Assembly: GCA_029948255.1 (NCBI GenBank)
Contig: JALIZF010001251.1
Location: forward strand, 1-64,000
Origin: Telmatactis stephensoni
Taxonomy: Eukaryota; Cnidaria; Anthozoa; Actiniaria; Isophelliidae
Direction: 5' to 3'
Length of the DNA stretch: 64,000 bases
A program made the translations under genes and the position numbers. Of this stretch, positions 7,349 through 16,409 are shown one piece after another (the stretch's first letter is position 1; every line of letters begins with the position of its first letter). The notes beneath the pieces are model-generated. The model searched no databases. It was not told the DNA's origin and saw only the letters and a list, made by a program, of their open reading frames with translations.

Positions 7349-8599
7349 TTAATAGGCAATGGAATGAAGTTGATTACCTTCTATGTTCATTTGCGCATCG
7401 CCGACGACAAAGATGTGGCAGTTGATCTTGTCATCATTGCCCGCGCCAGAATTTGTTGTGCGTTTTATCTCCAAAGTGACGCCGTCTTGTGTGCTGACCA
7501 GTTTTAAGCCCTGGCCGTGAATATCATTGTCCTCTGAGGTTCTTAGATCCACCCACAGGGCATATTTATTGCCATGAAAGAACTGCGCGGGGCTTATGTG
7601 GTCGCCAAACCGTCTTACTACTTCTTTGTAAATGTCGGCCGGCTTCAGGCCCTGCGAGTAAATCTTATTAGGAACGCCGTTGATATTGACTTTGACGTCG
7701 GTAATGTTCGGATTGACAAACTTCTCTGAATCTCTCTGGCCGGCCGAAAACGGCTTTACGAAGAGCAGCAGCAGCCCAGACAGAGACCTGCGGGGTATAT
7801 TCACCGTTTCGGTAATTAAATCTTGGGTCTTGTCTAGAACGGGGATGGTCTTGTGATGATGCACGTGGTCATAGAGAAAAGCCTTGCCAGCAGAGTATTC
7901 ACCGGCGGCACTGCGGGCTAAGGTATCGCTGTGAATGGTTTCATACTGCAGCTGTAGATTGGTCATGCTGTAGTCGTGAATCGCCCCAGACAAAGCCGAG
8001 TCAGTGCCCTGCAGTAAGTTAGTGGTGTCCGCCAGCGTCGCTTCAAACTGCATATCAGATGATAAGATTCTGGGGTAAAAGACACCATGGGTCTTCAGAA
8101 CTTCAAAATCCAAAGGGATGACATATTTGGTGCCATAGGCCGTTGATAGCGCCGTAGCTTCTGCATCACTTCCCTTATTGGATGAACTACTTCTCATCTT
8201 TCTCAAGGTATCAGTGCCAACGCCCTGCTCCACCAGCACATCTCTCTCTTTGGGCAACATGAATAGATCTTTGTAAGTGTGGTAAAGGTCATACCTGTTG
8301 AGATCTAAAAGACATTCGCCGGCAAATTTAACTTTCATCCTATTGACGATGTTGCGGCCGATGTTGTTAACGCAATGGCGCTTGTCGGCCGTTGTTGGTT
8401 GTATGGCCAAATCAAACCGCAGCGCCAGGGTGCCAGGCACTAAGAGAAGATTTTCTGAGAGCGTGGGGACGCTGACGTATAACGTTTCGCCGGGCCTTGC
8501 ACTAGAGGGCGTAAAGGTGACGCGGTGAAAAGTCCTTTCGGCCTTTAAGCCGCCAGTCTGTTTGGGCAGAATACTGGGATCTATCTTTGAGCTGATCAT
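7349..8599 (-). CDS. Candidate double-jelly-roll major capsid protein (416 aa)
   Basis: The start is the ATG at 8599 because it abuts TATATATAT and opens with MISSKIDPS. An upstream in-frame ATG would lengthen it by 20 codons but lies inside the divergent promoter. The protein is beta-rich and has no membrane span. An early segment carries NNIGRNIVNRMKVKFAG, a feature typical of the first jelly roll of Polinton-like capsid proteins, and a late segment carries GNKYALWVDLRTSEDN. The length fits small double-jelly-roll capsids. It diverges from the coiled-coil gene with 9 bp between start codons, suggesting coordinated late expression. The fold is inferred. Confidence 0.7.
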   Translation of the reverse strand: MISSKIDPSILPKQTGGLKAERTFHRVTFTPSSARPGETLYVSVPTLSENLLLVPGTLALRFDLAIQPTTADKRHCVNNIGRNIVNRMKVKFAGECLLDLNRYDLYHTYKDLFMLPKERDVLVEQGVGTDTLRKMRSSSSNKGSDAEATALSTAYGTKYVIPLDFEVLKTHGVFYPRILSSDMQFEATLADTTNLLQGTDSALSGAIHDYSMTNLQLQYETIHSDTLARSAAGEYSAGKAFLYDHVHHHKTIPVLDKTQDLITETVNIPRRSLSGLLLLFVKPFSAGQRDSEKFVNPNITDVKVNINGVPNKIYSQGLKPADIYKEVVRRFGDHISPAQFFHGNKYALWVDLRTSEDNDIHGQGLKLVSTQDGVTLEIKRTTNSGAGNDDKINCHIFVVGDAQMNIEGNQLHSIAY

Positions 8600-8608
8600 T
8601 ATATATAT
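8600..8608. promoter_or_regulatory. Nine-base TA-only divergent start-to-start spacer
   Basis: CAT and ATG start codons of the capsid (minus) and coiled-coil (plus) genes are separated only by TATATATAT. No room exists for separate upstream promoters, so initiation must occur at or inside the start codons, or upstream inside the opposing gene. Confidence 0.7.
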
Positions 8609-10048
8609 ATGGAAGGCGAAATAGATCCTGATTTTGATCCCTTCACACATAGGGATCATGATGACAATAACGAAGAAGAATTAGATCTACAGATAGAAAG
8701 GGGGAAAAGAAACAGGTTCGCCGTCTTTAGAGATGCCGTTCATCGTTTTGGCAATGACGCATACAAGTATATCCGCGGCCTCGAACATGACTACGAGCGT
8801 TTGCATCCCGACGAGCCAATCCCTGAGTACCTTCAAATGGAAGAATTTAACAAATTTCGCGACGAAGAAGCACTAAAAGAAATTCTTCAAACTCCGGTCG
8901 AACTGGCCGAAAAACGCCTCTTAGAATTATACGAACACTTCAACTTCGATTATGTAAGACTAACTGAGCAGAAGGGCCAAGTTTACATCTCGTTTCCCAA
9001 CGAACAGAGGCAAGGCAAATGGACTAAGCCACAGCCCCTTTTTACTAAAGAAGGCGAGATTAGAGAAACGGTAAAGGCGCTCAAGGGATTTAAAATGGCA
9101 TCGAGAGGCCTCTTAGAGCTATTGGAAGAGCACAATGCAAAGATCGCATTACAAAAGAGAGCCATCGACCTAGAAGATCAACTAGGCGAGGCCGAACAAG
9201 CCCTTGCGGTCAAAACCCAGGCCCTGTCTAATCTACAATCCCGATTTGATCGCGTCCAGGAAGAATACGAAAAAGCCTTGACGGCCAACGAAGAACGCCA
9301 CAACCTGGAGACAGAAAACTTCCTCGAAGATGCCGAACAACGCTACAATTCTATTTTAGAAGAAAGAAATATCATTGTCACCGAGGCCAACAAAGCCCTG
9401 ACGGAAAGAGACAGGGCCCGCGCGGCGCTAGACGAAACCACCCAAGAGTTAGGGATGGCCAAAACCGACGCCACCGCCCTTCGTTCCGAACTCGCGACCG
9501 CGCAAACAGAAAAGGCCGAGTTAGAACATAGAGTCCGCACCCTTGAAGAGCAAAACAGACAAGACCGCCAGGCCATCGAAGACTTAGAACGCCAAATAGA
9601 AGAACTCCGTCGAATAGCCGACGATGAAAACCGCACCGAAGAAGAACGCGAGGCCGCCGAAAGACGGGCCCAAGAACTCCAAGAGCGCTTAGAAGAATTA
9701 GAGCACCAAGTAGAAAACCGCGAGCGAGAGTTAGGCCTCACCACCAAAGAAAAAATAAAACGAGCCCTTTTGAAATATGGCATTCCTGCGGCCTTTGCCG
9801 TGGCTATAAGTAGTGTCATAGGAGTCATATTAACCTCTTTAAAAGGTGTCGGCGCCGGTGTTAAAAAAATAGGTCAAGGCCTGACCGCGCTAGGTAAAAA
9901 AATGGCCGCCGCCGTGCCAGGTCTATTAGGCAGCGTCTTATCTTTGGTGTTGAAGACCGGCGGCGAATTGCTGAAGTTTGTCGGCAACAATATTTGGATT
10001 CTTGTCGTAGCTATAGGCGCCGTACTTTTAAAGAAGTTAAAGATATAA
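8609..10048 (+). CDS. Long coiled-coil protein with C-terminal membrane segments (479 aa)
   Basis: Residues 1-100 are acidic and globular. Residues 150-390 form a long coiled coil rich in Glu, Arg, Ala and Leu, with repeats such as ERQIEELRR and AERRAQELQERLEELE. Residues 390-479 contain two or three hydrophobic segments (GIPAAFAVAISSVIGVIL and a C-terminal span) separated by Gly/Ala/Lys sequence. A membrane-anchored rod such as a virion spike, tether or internal-membrane protein is plausible. GC content and codon use resemble the neighbouring viral genes. No family is recognised. Confidence 0.65.
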   Translation: MEGEIDPDFDPFTHRDHDDNNEEELDLQIERGKRNRFAVFRDAVHRFGNDAYKYIRGLEHDYERLHPDEPIPEYLQMEEFNKFRDEEALKEILQTPVELAEKRLLELYEHFNFDYVRLTEQKGQVYISFPNEQRQGKWTKPQPLFTKEGEIRETVKALKGFKMASRGLLELLEEHNAKIALQKRAIDLEDQLGEAEQALAVKTQALSNLQSRFDRVQEEYEKALTANEERHNLETENFLEDAEQRYNSILEERNIIVTEANKALTERDRARAALDETTQELGMAKTDATALRSELATAQTEKAELEHRVRTLEEQNRQDRQAIEDLERQIEELRRIADDENRTEEEREAAERRAQELQERLEELEHQVENRERELGLTTKEKIKRALLKYGIPAAFAVAISSVIGVILTSLKGVGAGVKKIGQGLTALGKKMAAAVPGLLGSVLSLVLKTGGELLKFVGNNIWILVVAIGAVLLKKLKI

Positions 10049-10711
10049 TTACCGTAGCATAAAATAGCCCAGCCCCACCGCCGCCGCCGTAATGCCGCCC
10101 TTTAAAAGATCATGGTCGTATTCTTCTTTTATAGTCGGCAGCGGCTTAATAGGCTTTTTCTCTGGTGGGCCGAGGGTGGGTTTTTCTTTCTTAGGCGGTG
10201 GCTTTTTCTTCGGCGGCTTATCAAAGTGTGGCACTTTACGCTGCTTCAAATCGCCGTTGATGTCATTGATGCCAAATTTCATCACCTCAGTAGCCTTTTG
10301 TAAAAGATTGTTATAGCCCACTACAGAGTGAGTATTAATCACTAAATCGCTAGGCATAAGCCAACAGCCAGGCGCTATGGCGTAGTCTAAGCGCACTTTA
10401 GCCTCTTGGACGGCAAACTGATACCTTTGTATGCTCTTGGCAATGTCGTTTTCTATGACGGCCGATTCAAAGAGCACTAAGAACTGTTGTTGTGTTTCTT
10501 GACTAGCACCACCAGCGGCTATGATGGGCGAGCGTGTATCTACCTGCGCCCCCAGCACACAATAAACGTAGGCCTCTATGCTTCTATTTAGGCGGGCCAG
10601 ATTTACCAGACCTTCACCTTTTTGCAATACAAACCAATCGTATTGTCTAGGAGTGCGAGAATCTTTTAACACTTCTATCTCAGGCCCGCCATATTTAGGC
10701 TTACCCTTCAT
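10049..10711 (-). CDS. Virion-associated-type protein with basic proline hinge and C-terminal anchor (220 aa)
   Basis: Residues 1-145 are globular (LNRSIEAYVYCVLGAQVDTR, QQQFLVLFESAV, APGCWLMPSDLVINT). This pattern recurs, as I remember it, in cnidarian Polinton-like elements. Residues 160-195 are Lys/Pro-rich (PPKKKPPPKKEKP), and residues 200-220 form a hydrophobic tail. The stop touches that of the convergent coiled-coil gene (10048/10049). The ATG overlaps the end of the upstream gene by 11 bases and has no TATA signal, so it may be expressed from a shared transcript. Confidence 0.6.
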   Translation of the reverse strand: MKGKPKYGGPEIEVLKDSRTPRQYDWFVLQKGEGLVNLARLNRSIEAYVYCVLGAQVDTRSPIIAAGGASQETQQQFLVLFESAVIENDIAKSIQRYQFAVQEAKVRLDYAIAPGCWLMPSDLVINTHSVVGYNNLLQKATEVMKFGINDINGDLKQRKVPHFDKPPKKKPPPKKEKPTLGPPEKKPIKPLPTIKEEYDHDLLKGGITAAAVGLGYFMLR

Positions 10712-11324
10712 CTCTAAATCTATTCTCAGGGTTAGGCCAGCCGCCTTCTTCTATGTTAAGCCCTGCGTAATCGTAGCCATAAGGATCGCCAACGCCGCCA
10801 TTGTTGGGCGCTAAGAACCTAAAGTCCTTGTGGATTTTAAATTCATTACATAGCCTCTCAAAGGCCGCCTCTTTATAATGTGTGTCGTAGGCATCAAAGC
10901 TAAGATCGCCCGGCAAAGGCGCTCCCAATTCATGTAGAATGCGGCGAATAGTAAAAATTACATGAAACTGTAAAAAAGAACACCGCTGTAGCATATCTAA
11001 ACCCACACCGCAGCCCGCCGTCGCCGCCCATACGGCAAAGTTTAACTGTTGCGCCCAGTAAGTCATACTTGGCCCTTTTAGCCATTTTTTTGCCGCCGCT
11101 GCAGATTTAAATTCTGTCTCACTCTTTTTAAACACGTTACGAACTTTTAAAGGTATCTTTTTACCCGGCGCCACTTCTAAGGTCAAATGAGAGAAATTAG
11201 TCTTAGGAGGCATCGTGTGCCAAGCCACAGCGGGCACTGGGTAATTTATTCTAGCGACTGTAAAATCCTTAGGCCACGACGATGGAGATATCTTAACGGT
11301 CTTGTTTTTAGGATCTCTAGGTAC
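10701..11324 (-). pseudogene. Structural-type protein, downstream part of a probably split gene
   Basis: The first ATG in frame is at 11213 (171 residues), but the frame is open and protein-like back to 11324 without an ATG. The upstream 72-codon gene ends at 11317, so both segments look like one gene broken by a shift near 11317-11324. The C-terminal half has the patterns LNFAVWAATAGCG, FHVIFTIRRIL and CNEFKIHKDFRF. I associate these with a conserved but functionally unknown cnidarian virus-like family. Alternatives are two real genes or programmed frameshifting. Confidence 0.55.
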
Positions 11325-11535
11325 CTAAGGCCTTTAAAAGCGCCGCATTTAATTTTGCGTCGCCATAGTGATGCACTGCCGTTGGAAAAGGTCCATCTGG
11401 CGTAATATCTTCTCTAAACACATCGACAGCAATTCCATTGTATTCGAATTCAATACTCTGAGGCCCGGCAGAGAACTTTTTAAAATCGGCGTGCGGGTAG
11501 GCCGTCCTAAATCTGTGCCATTCGTATTGTACCAT
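11317..11535 (-). pseudogene. N-terminal part of the split structural-type gene (72 aa)
   Basis: The start at 11535 abuts TATATATA and is shared with the divergent gene at 11544. Upstream in-frame ATGs exist but lie within that divergent gene. The 72 residues (aromatic N-terminus, FEYNGIAVDVFRED, then DAKLNAALLKALGT) end at a TAG next to where another minus frame continues openly. The presence of the strong start signal here and none on the downstream piece supports a single original gene. Confidence 0.5.
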
Positions 11536-11543
11536 TATATATA
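11536..11543. promoter_or_regulatory. Palindromic divergent start signal CATTATATATAATG
   Basis: The two start codons (minus at 11533-11535, plus at 11544-11546) and the 8-bp TATATATA between them form one perfect 14-bp palindrome. It is the clearest of three such divergent sites in this block. Confidence 0.7.
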
Positions 11544-12149
11544 ATGACCGATGTGATACGAGAAGAACCCTCTGCCCCATTATACCCTGTCATTTCTGAT
11601 GGAGAAAGTTTTCGACTTCAAAAAATCAATATGATCCTTTCTGAATTAGGCGCCGAGGTCAAACATTACGACGGCGTCCGTAAAAAATACAATAAAACAC
11701 GCTCCGTGACCCACGCCATTGCTTTATCTTCTGGTACTTTATCAGCCCTTTTAACAACTTCGGGGATTGCCACATCTTTAACGGGCCCAGGAATTCTAGT
11801 AGGAATCCCTTTAAGCGCGATTGGGGGACTCTGTGGAATTATTTCAGCCGTCGCCACGGTAGCGACTAAAAAATTAACCCAAAAGGTTTCGAAACACGAG
11901 AAAACAACAATGTTATGCAAATCTAAAATAAATACAATCTCAGACCTCATTTCGAAAGCTCTACATAATAACAGAATTGATGAGAATGAATTTGCTTTAA
12001 TTATGGCCGAGTCCAATAAATACGAGCAATTAAAATATGAAATCCGACAAAAAACTAGAGTCGAAGTTTTTAAAAAAGACGATCCCGAACTACGCAAGAA
12101 AATCTACAGCGAAGCCATGCAAGAAATAAAACAAAAACTAAATCAATAA
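11544..12149 (+). CDS. Membrane-active-type protein with central glycine-rich hydrophobic hairpin (201 aa)
   Basis: The ATG closes a palindromic TATA start site. Residues 25-50 form a charged helix, and residues 55-105 form a long Gly/Ala/Ser/Ile-rich hydrophobic region with a central turn (SGIATSLTGPGILVGIPLSAIGGLCG), like a membrane-inserting hairpin. Residues 110-201 are charged coiled-coil-like helices. The layout resembles apolipoprotein-L-like or other pore or membrane-remodelling proteins, but no homology is claimed. It could be a host-derived or virion membrane protein. Confidence 0.55.
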   Translation: MTDVIREEPSAPLYPVISDGESFRLQKINMILSELGAEVKHYDGVRKKYNKTRSVTHAIALSSGTLSALLTTSGIATSLTGPGILVGIPLSAIGGLCGIISAVATVATKKLTQKVSKHEKTTMLCKSKINTISDLISKALHNNRIDENEFALIMAESNKYEQLKYEIRQKTRVEVFKKDDPELRKKIYSEAMQEIKQKLNQ

Positions 12150-12741
12150 ATATTCACTTCGAGAAAAATCCCATGGGCTTTAATTTGCATATTGAACGTC
12201 ACTCAGCTGTCGTCGGTACTGAATATGCGCAGTGAGGCATAGCAATGACTCCCACACGGATAATTTCATCACGAATTTCGGCTATAAGTAGGTTATGAAA
12301 AAAGTATAGTATTGTCTGAGAATGGCGGTGTTGAGGCGGGCGGACTTGAGATCTGAGGGGAGTCTCGAGTTCGTCTGTGTTCAGGCTGCCATTTTCAGAC
12401 CCTTGGTATATAGTGAATCCCCTCCACTATATACCATTGTACGACCGGCAATTAATATAAAACCGGTCGATATATAGTGGTTCAGCCTCGCGACGAGGAG
12501 TTCCACAATACAAAGTCAAACAATGAAACAGAAGTGGCCAAAGTGTCACAAATAATGAAATTAAAATCAATACAAAGTCAAACAAAAATACAAAAAAAAT
12601 ATGAAATTAAAATACAAAGTCAAAAAACCCCGTCGGGGAATACGCATTAGCTTCCGAGTCGATCTATTCCCCGACGGGGTTTCTGGCCAAAAAGCCAGTT
12701 TTGCTCTTTTTTATTCTCAAAGGGGAAGTCCCGATGAGTCA
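12150..12741. other. Intergenic region rich in inverted repeats, no gene seen
   Basis: No convincing ORF is present. The region holds GGTATATAGTG facing CCACTATATACC near 12410-12442, a third ATATATAGTGG near 12470, three ATACAAAGTCAAA direct repeats near 12510, 12572 and 12611, and two hairpins near 12625-12702. It separates the plus-strand gene ending at 12149 from the convergent VLTF3-like gene and may be a terminator or origin region. Confidence 0.5.
12625..12683. terminator. Strong GC hairpin between convergent genes
   Basis: AACCCCGTCGGGGAATA and TATTCCCCGACGGGGTT are perfect inverted arms of about 17 bp around a ~23 bp loop. A smaller CTGGC-AAAAA-GCCAG-type hairpin and T-tract follow at about 12684-12712. 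It sits at the 3' ends of two convergent genes, so it may shape transcript ends, or be a replication or packaging site. Confidence 0.5.
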
Positions 12742-13332
12742 TCAACCAGGAATCCATCTCAATAGGGGGTGGTTGGGGTCGATGTCATAAAATATTTTGT
12801 AGATGACGTCAGGGTAATAAGGGATTTCCCCCCGCAGCTGAATAAACATACTCTCGGCCCTACGCATAATTTGCATAGAAACGTCGGGAATTTTTTCTCC
12901 GGTTATTTCTGACAAAATATAAGAAATGCCATTATTATATTTTTGTAGCTTTAATTTTTTTAGAGTCTTTTTCAAACCCTGTGGCGTGGGTTCTTTGAGA
13001 TGAGCTTTTATCTGCCGTAAGGTTTTCTTATCAACATAGACTGGCTCTAAACCTAAGATAATTCGCATCCACTTTCTAAAGTAAATAATTCTCTTATATG
13101 GCGTCTTTTTACGACCGCCGTTAGCATAACATTGACCAAAGGTAGCACAGGGCACCGCATTAAAAACTATACGGCCACAGATTTCACACACGGCCGAAGT
13201 GTCTTCTTCTATGGTCATTCGCCTACCACAACACTTTAAAGGCCTCGGCTCTGGGGGCTTAATTTCACGTCGCAGGCAATTAGAGCAAACTGTATACTTT
13301 TCGTAATCTACTTGAGGGGCATTGCAACACAT
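12742..13332 (-). CDS. VLTF3-like late transcription factor (196 aa)
   Basis: The ATG at 13332 abuts ATATA. The open frame runs 62 codons further upstream, but that basic extension lacks the signal and is not included. Residues 2-70 contain two zinc-ribbon-like CxxC pairs (CSNC, CEIC and flanking Cys). The C-terminal domain carries KKTPYKRIIYFRKWM, a Y-x-R-x2-(H/Y)F motif of the poxvirus VLTF3/A2-like family, then IILGLEPVYVD and a final helical region. Such factors drive late gene transcription in nucleocytoviruses. It is convergent with the gene ending at 12149. This is the most informative lineage marker in the block. Confidence 0.75.
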   Translation of the reverse strand: MCCNAPQVDYEKYTVCSNCLRREIKPPEPRPLKCCGRRMTIEEDTSAVCEICGRIVFNAVPCATFGQCYANGGRKKTPYKRIIYFRKWMRIILGLEPVYVDKKTLRQIKAHLKEPTPQGLKKTLKKLKLQKYNNGISYILSEITGEKIPDVSMQIMRRAESMFIQLRGEIPYYPDVIYKIFYDIDPNHPLLRWIPG

Positions 13333-13518
13333 TATATAACACTTATTTCTTTTACTCTCCAGCAGCAGTCTTTTAATCACTTTGGCCAAAAACACCCTAG
13401 AAATATGCAGAGAATCCCTGATGTGGACACCCCTAGATCTATACAGGCAGGCCCTGTAAATCACAAGGCGCGATCGAGATAAACCCTTACTGCTGCTAGG
13501 CTTAATTAAGTATCCCAA

Positions 13519-13917
13519 TTACTTATTTTAACATATTTATATGAAAATAAATAGCTCCTCAATGTAAAAATATTGCGAAACTAAACAAAAAAGCCAACAG
13601 TCAGTCACAAACCACTTATGATATCTGGTGCCCTCTTTTGTTTTCTGATCAGCTGTATACTTTAGTCAAGAACGGAACTCACTTTTATCAGCAGCCCCTA
13701 CTGATGAATTTTTGAATTGAACGATCTAAGAAAATTGATAACAGTTGGTTGAGGAAAAATTGACTGTTCATGTGTCAGTCACATCATATTAACCTATACC
13801 TAGGGTCCCATTTTTGTGTAAAACAAATAAAAGCACAGGAAACCTTATTTCTAAAAGGAAATCTAGCCCCTAGCCAACACACTTTATCCAATCCTTTTTC
13901 TTTAGACTGCAAATCAA
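13519..13917. other. Border region between viral-type block and host DNA
   Basis: AT-rich sequence without a viral-type start signal or recognisable gene. Base composition changes here from the GC-richer viral block to the AT-rich remainder. No terminal inverted repeat or target duplication could be defined because the left end is outside the window. Confidence 0.4.
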
Positions 13918-14340
13918 TTGTTCTGGAAGATGAACCAGCTTTTAAAGGTACAAACAACTAAATTAAAAAGCAAAACTGTGCAAAGAAAGGCCAAAAAGCC
14001 TAAGACAAACCAGGGCAAATCCAATGCAGACAATGATCACCAGCAGAGGACGATTCATTCAGTTGCAGCAGCCAAACAAGCTAAGGTAACAAGTGAACAA
14101 ACACCTGCCTCAGCATGCCAGCAACAGAACACCTTTGAACAGGGCCAGGCCCCTGCAGCTAATGATCAACAATTGCAGGCAACCAATGCAGTCCCCAAAA
14201 AGCACACTGGGAAACCTGGTTGGATATGGGTTAGGCCTGATGTGGATATTTTTAAAGTAGACATGCTACAAAGCAAGAGAGTCAGAAAAGCAAGAGTTAT
14301 ATACATGATAGCTATTGATAGCATACAGACACAACATTAA
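13918..14340 (+). CDS. Hypothetical Lys/Gln-rich ORF (140 aa)
   Basis: The first 95 residues are low-complexity Lys, Gln, Ala and Asn sequence. The last 45 look more protein-like (KPGWIWVRPDVDIFKVDM). There is no recognised domain, no splice context that I can fix and no neighbouring gene. It could be an exon of a host or transposon gene, or a chance ORF. Confidence 0.2.
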   Translation: MFWKMNQLLKVQTTKLKSKTVQRKAKKPKTNQGKSNADNDHQQRTIHSVAAAKQAKVTSEQTPASACQQQNTFEQGQAPAANDQQLQATNAVPKKHTGKPGWIWVRPDVDIFKVDMLQSKRVRKARVIYMIAIDSIQTQH

Positions 14341-16400
14341 GTTAAATATGTACTTTCCATTTTATGCTTTATATGGGCCACAGCTTTTTAAATTTTTATT
14401 ATAAAAAATGTCCAACACAGGTAAGTGCAAAAATTTGAAAATCAAGTAACTATATATTTTTTTTCAATAAATTGTTTTGTCCATTTTGAGGCACGTATCC
14501 TATTTACAGTGTAATCTTACAAAATATATAATTGCTCAGATGCGCCTATTAAATATCAGTGGAAATTGTAACGTTACTATAAATCAGTACAAGAAATAGA
14601 GAATGGTATAGCTGACAAACTAAGATAAGAAATGTAATGAGATTGTGTATGATCAATAAATATTTCAATGTATTTCATTTGTTTCTCATGTTGTCTAGTG
14701 CGCATTAACTTTGAAATCTAGAGCATTTTGAGGCACGTATCCTATTTACAGTGTAATCTTACAAAATACGGAGGAAATTAAAGCAATAAAAATATGAAAG
14801 CTCAATACTTTGCAATCACATTCAATCACTTTTTTATTTTGTCAAATTTGTTTGAAATGCAATTATAATTAATTGAAATAATGTCACTTTTATGTCCCTT
14901 CACATGCCTAGGAAAACACCTTTGCACACAAATATTGGCTGAAAATGGCCAGCTTTTATACATTTGTTGTGTACATAATATAACCTGTGTAACATAGTTA
15001 CCATCTATTAATTAGACAACAGAATATTTTCTCAAGTGCGTCTATAACGCAATGGGCAAGCGGCTTTCTGTTGTCTAATTGATTTATAACAGAGCCTAGA
15101 ATGTTAAAAATGGAGCCATGCAGCCCATGGGGAAATAGTTCATAGATTTTTCAGCCAATCAGAGCGCGCATTATATGTGTCACAATCTTAAAAACGAACA
15201 ATTTCAAAAAGACGATGATGAAGATAGAGCACGCACAGTGCAGCCCATGGGCAAATAGTTCATAGCTTTCTGGCCAATCAGAGCGCACGTAAGATTTTAG
15301 CTATGTTATAAAAATATTCACCCTAATTAGTTCAGATTAAGCTGCATGTAGTTGTTTAAGAGATTTAATCAGAGATCTGTACCTATTTGCATAATCCTAA
15401 AATTTTCAGATTTTTTTACATCATTAGTTGCCTGATCACATTATATTCAAAGACAAAAATGATGGAAGCAAATCATTTCGAGTTACAATTACATCAATCG
15501 ATCATTACATGTGAAAAAATGTTGTGATGACTGTATGTGTGGTTATGTAAATGAATGAACGAAATAACAAAAGTTTTATGATAAAGGTCTGGAAATGAAT
15601 GGCTAAAGTGGTGAGTACAAATAAAACTGCATATATAGTTAAATATATTATGTATGTCCTAAAATCTATGAATACATAACATATGAAATTCATAGTTGCC
15701 TTATGGTATATTTCATAGCCTATTTGTGGTGTGTTATTGTTATATGGTTTTCATAGGAATTTCATGGAACACTGCACAAGGATTCCTTTCATGGGTGGAT
15801 TTTTCATACTCTTAGATAGGCATTTCATAGCATATTCATAGGCTTTGAATTCATGGAGTTTTCATAGTTATTTCACAGGGAATGCAGTCAGTAGTGAGTG
15901 CAGACCCATGGCAACTCTGAAGCTAGGGCTGTTCCCTATAATGCAACTAAGAAAAGTGTTATGGATGAATTGAAAGTAAAATTCAGAACCGATTCACCAT
16001 CAGTTGCAATGGCTACAATCAACACAAAGCAGGGAAATTTCAAAAACGGTTGACTGAGCAAATGGCAATCGGCAATTGGTGATTGCACGGCCAAAAGGAA
16101 ATTTGGGGTAACAATAATTGCTTCATTTTAATTATTTAAATACCCAAGCAATGCCGGTACCATTAAGTAAAGACCTTACTGGACAGTATTTCTGTGCCAG
16201 ATAGCGGTCTAATAGCGTGACCACAGTTGAATTATTCTGTCTGAATTTATTCTGTTGAATAATACTACAGACTAATAAGACTAAGACTAAGATTAAGACT
16301 ATGACTAAGACTACTACTACTACTACTACTACTAGTAATGATGATGATGATAATAATGATGATGGTGATGGTGATGATAATAACATCTCACAGATTTTTA
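14341..16400. other. Host non-coding region with short repeats
   Basis: No gene is supported. Seen are a 44-bp direct repeat (14482-14526 and 14724-14767), a 71-bp palindromic unit with 15-bp perfect arms at 15010-15080 (AATTAGACAACAGAA), and direct repeats around 15120 and 15240 containing GCCAATCAGAGCGC. TTCATAG-rich sequence lies at 15690-15880. An ACT/GAT microsatellite stretch lies at 16260-16385. Confidence 0.5.
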
Positions 16401-16409
16401 TGTTGTGTT

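Noticed and set aside
9343..9828. Serine/arginine-rich minus-strand ORF
   Set aside because: It is the antisense shadow of the Glu/Arg-rich coiled-coil gene.
1..13518. Bacterial or phage contamination
   Set aside because: VLTF3-like, A32-like, BRO-N and C2HC finger proteins with TATA-ATG starts fit eukaryotic DNA viruses, and ribosome-binding sites are absent.
13333..13518. Longer N-terminus of the VLTF3-like protein
   Set aside because: The 62-codon extension lacks the TATA signal, which lies at the internal ATG 13332, and looks unlike the family.
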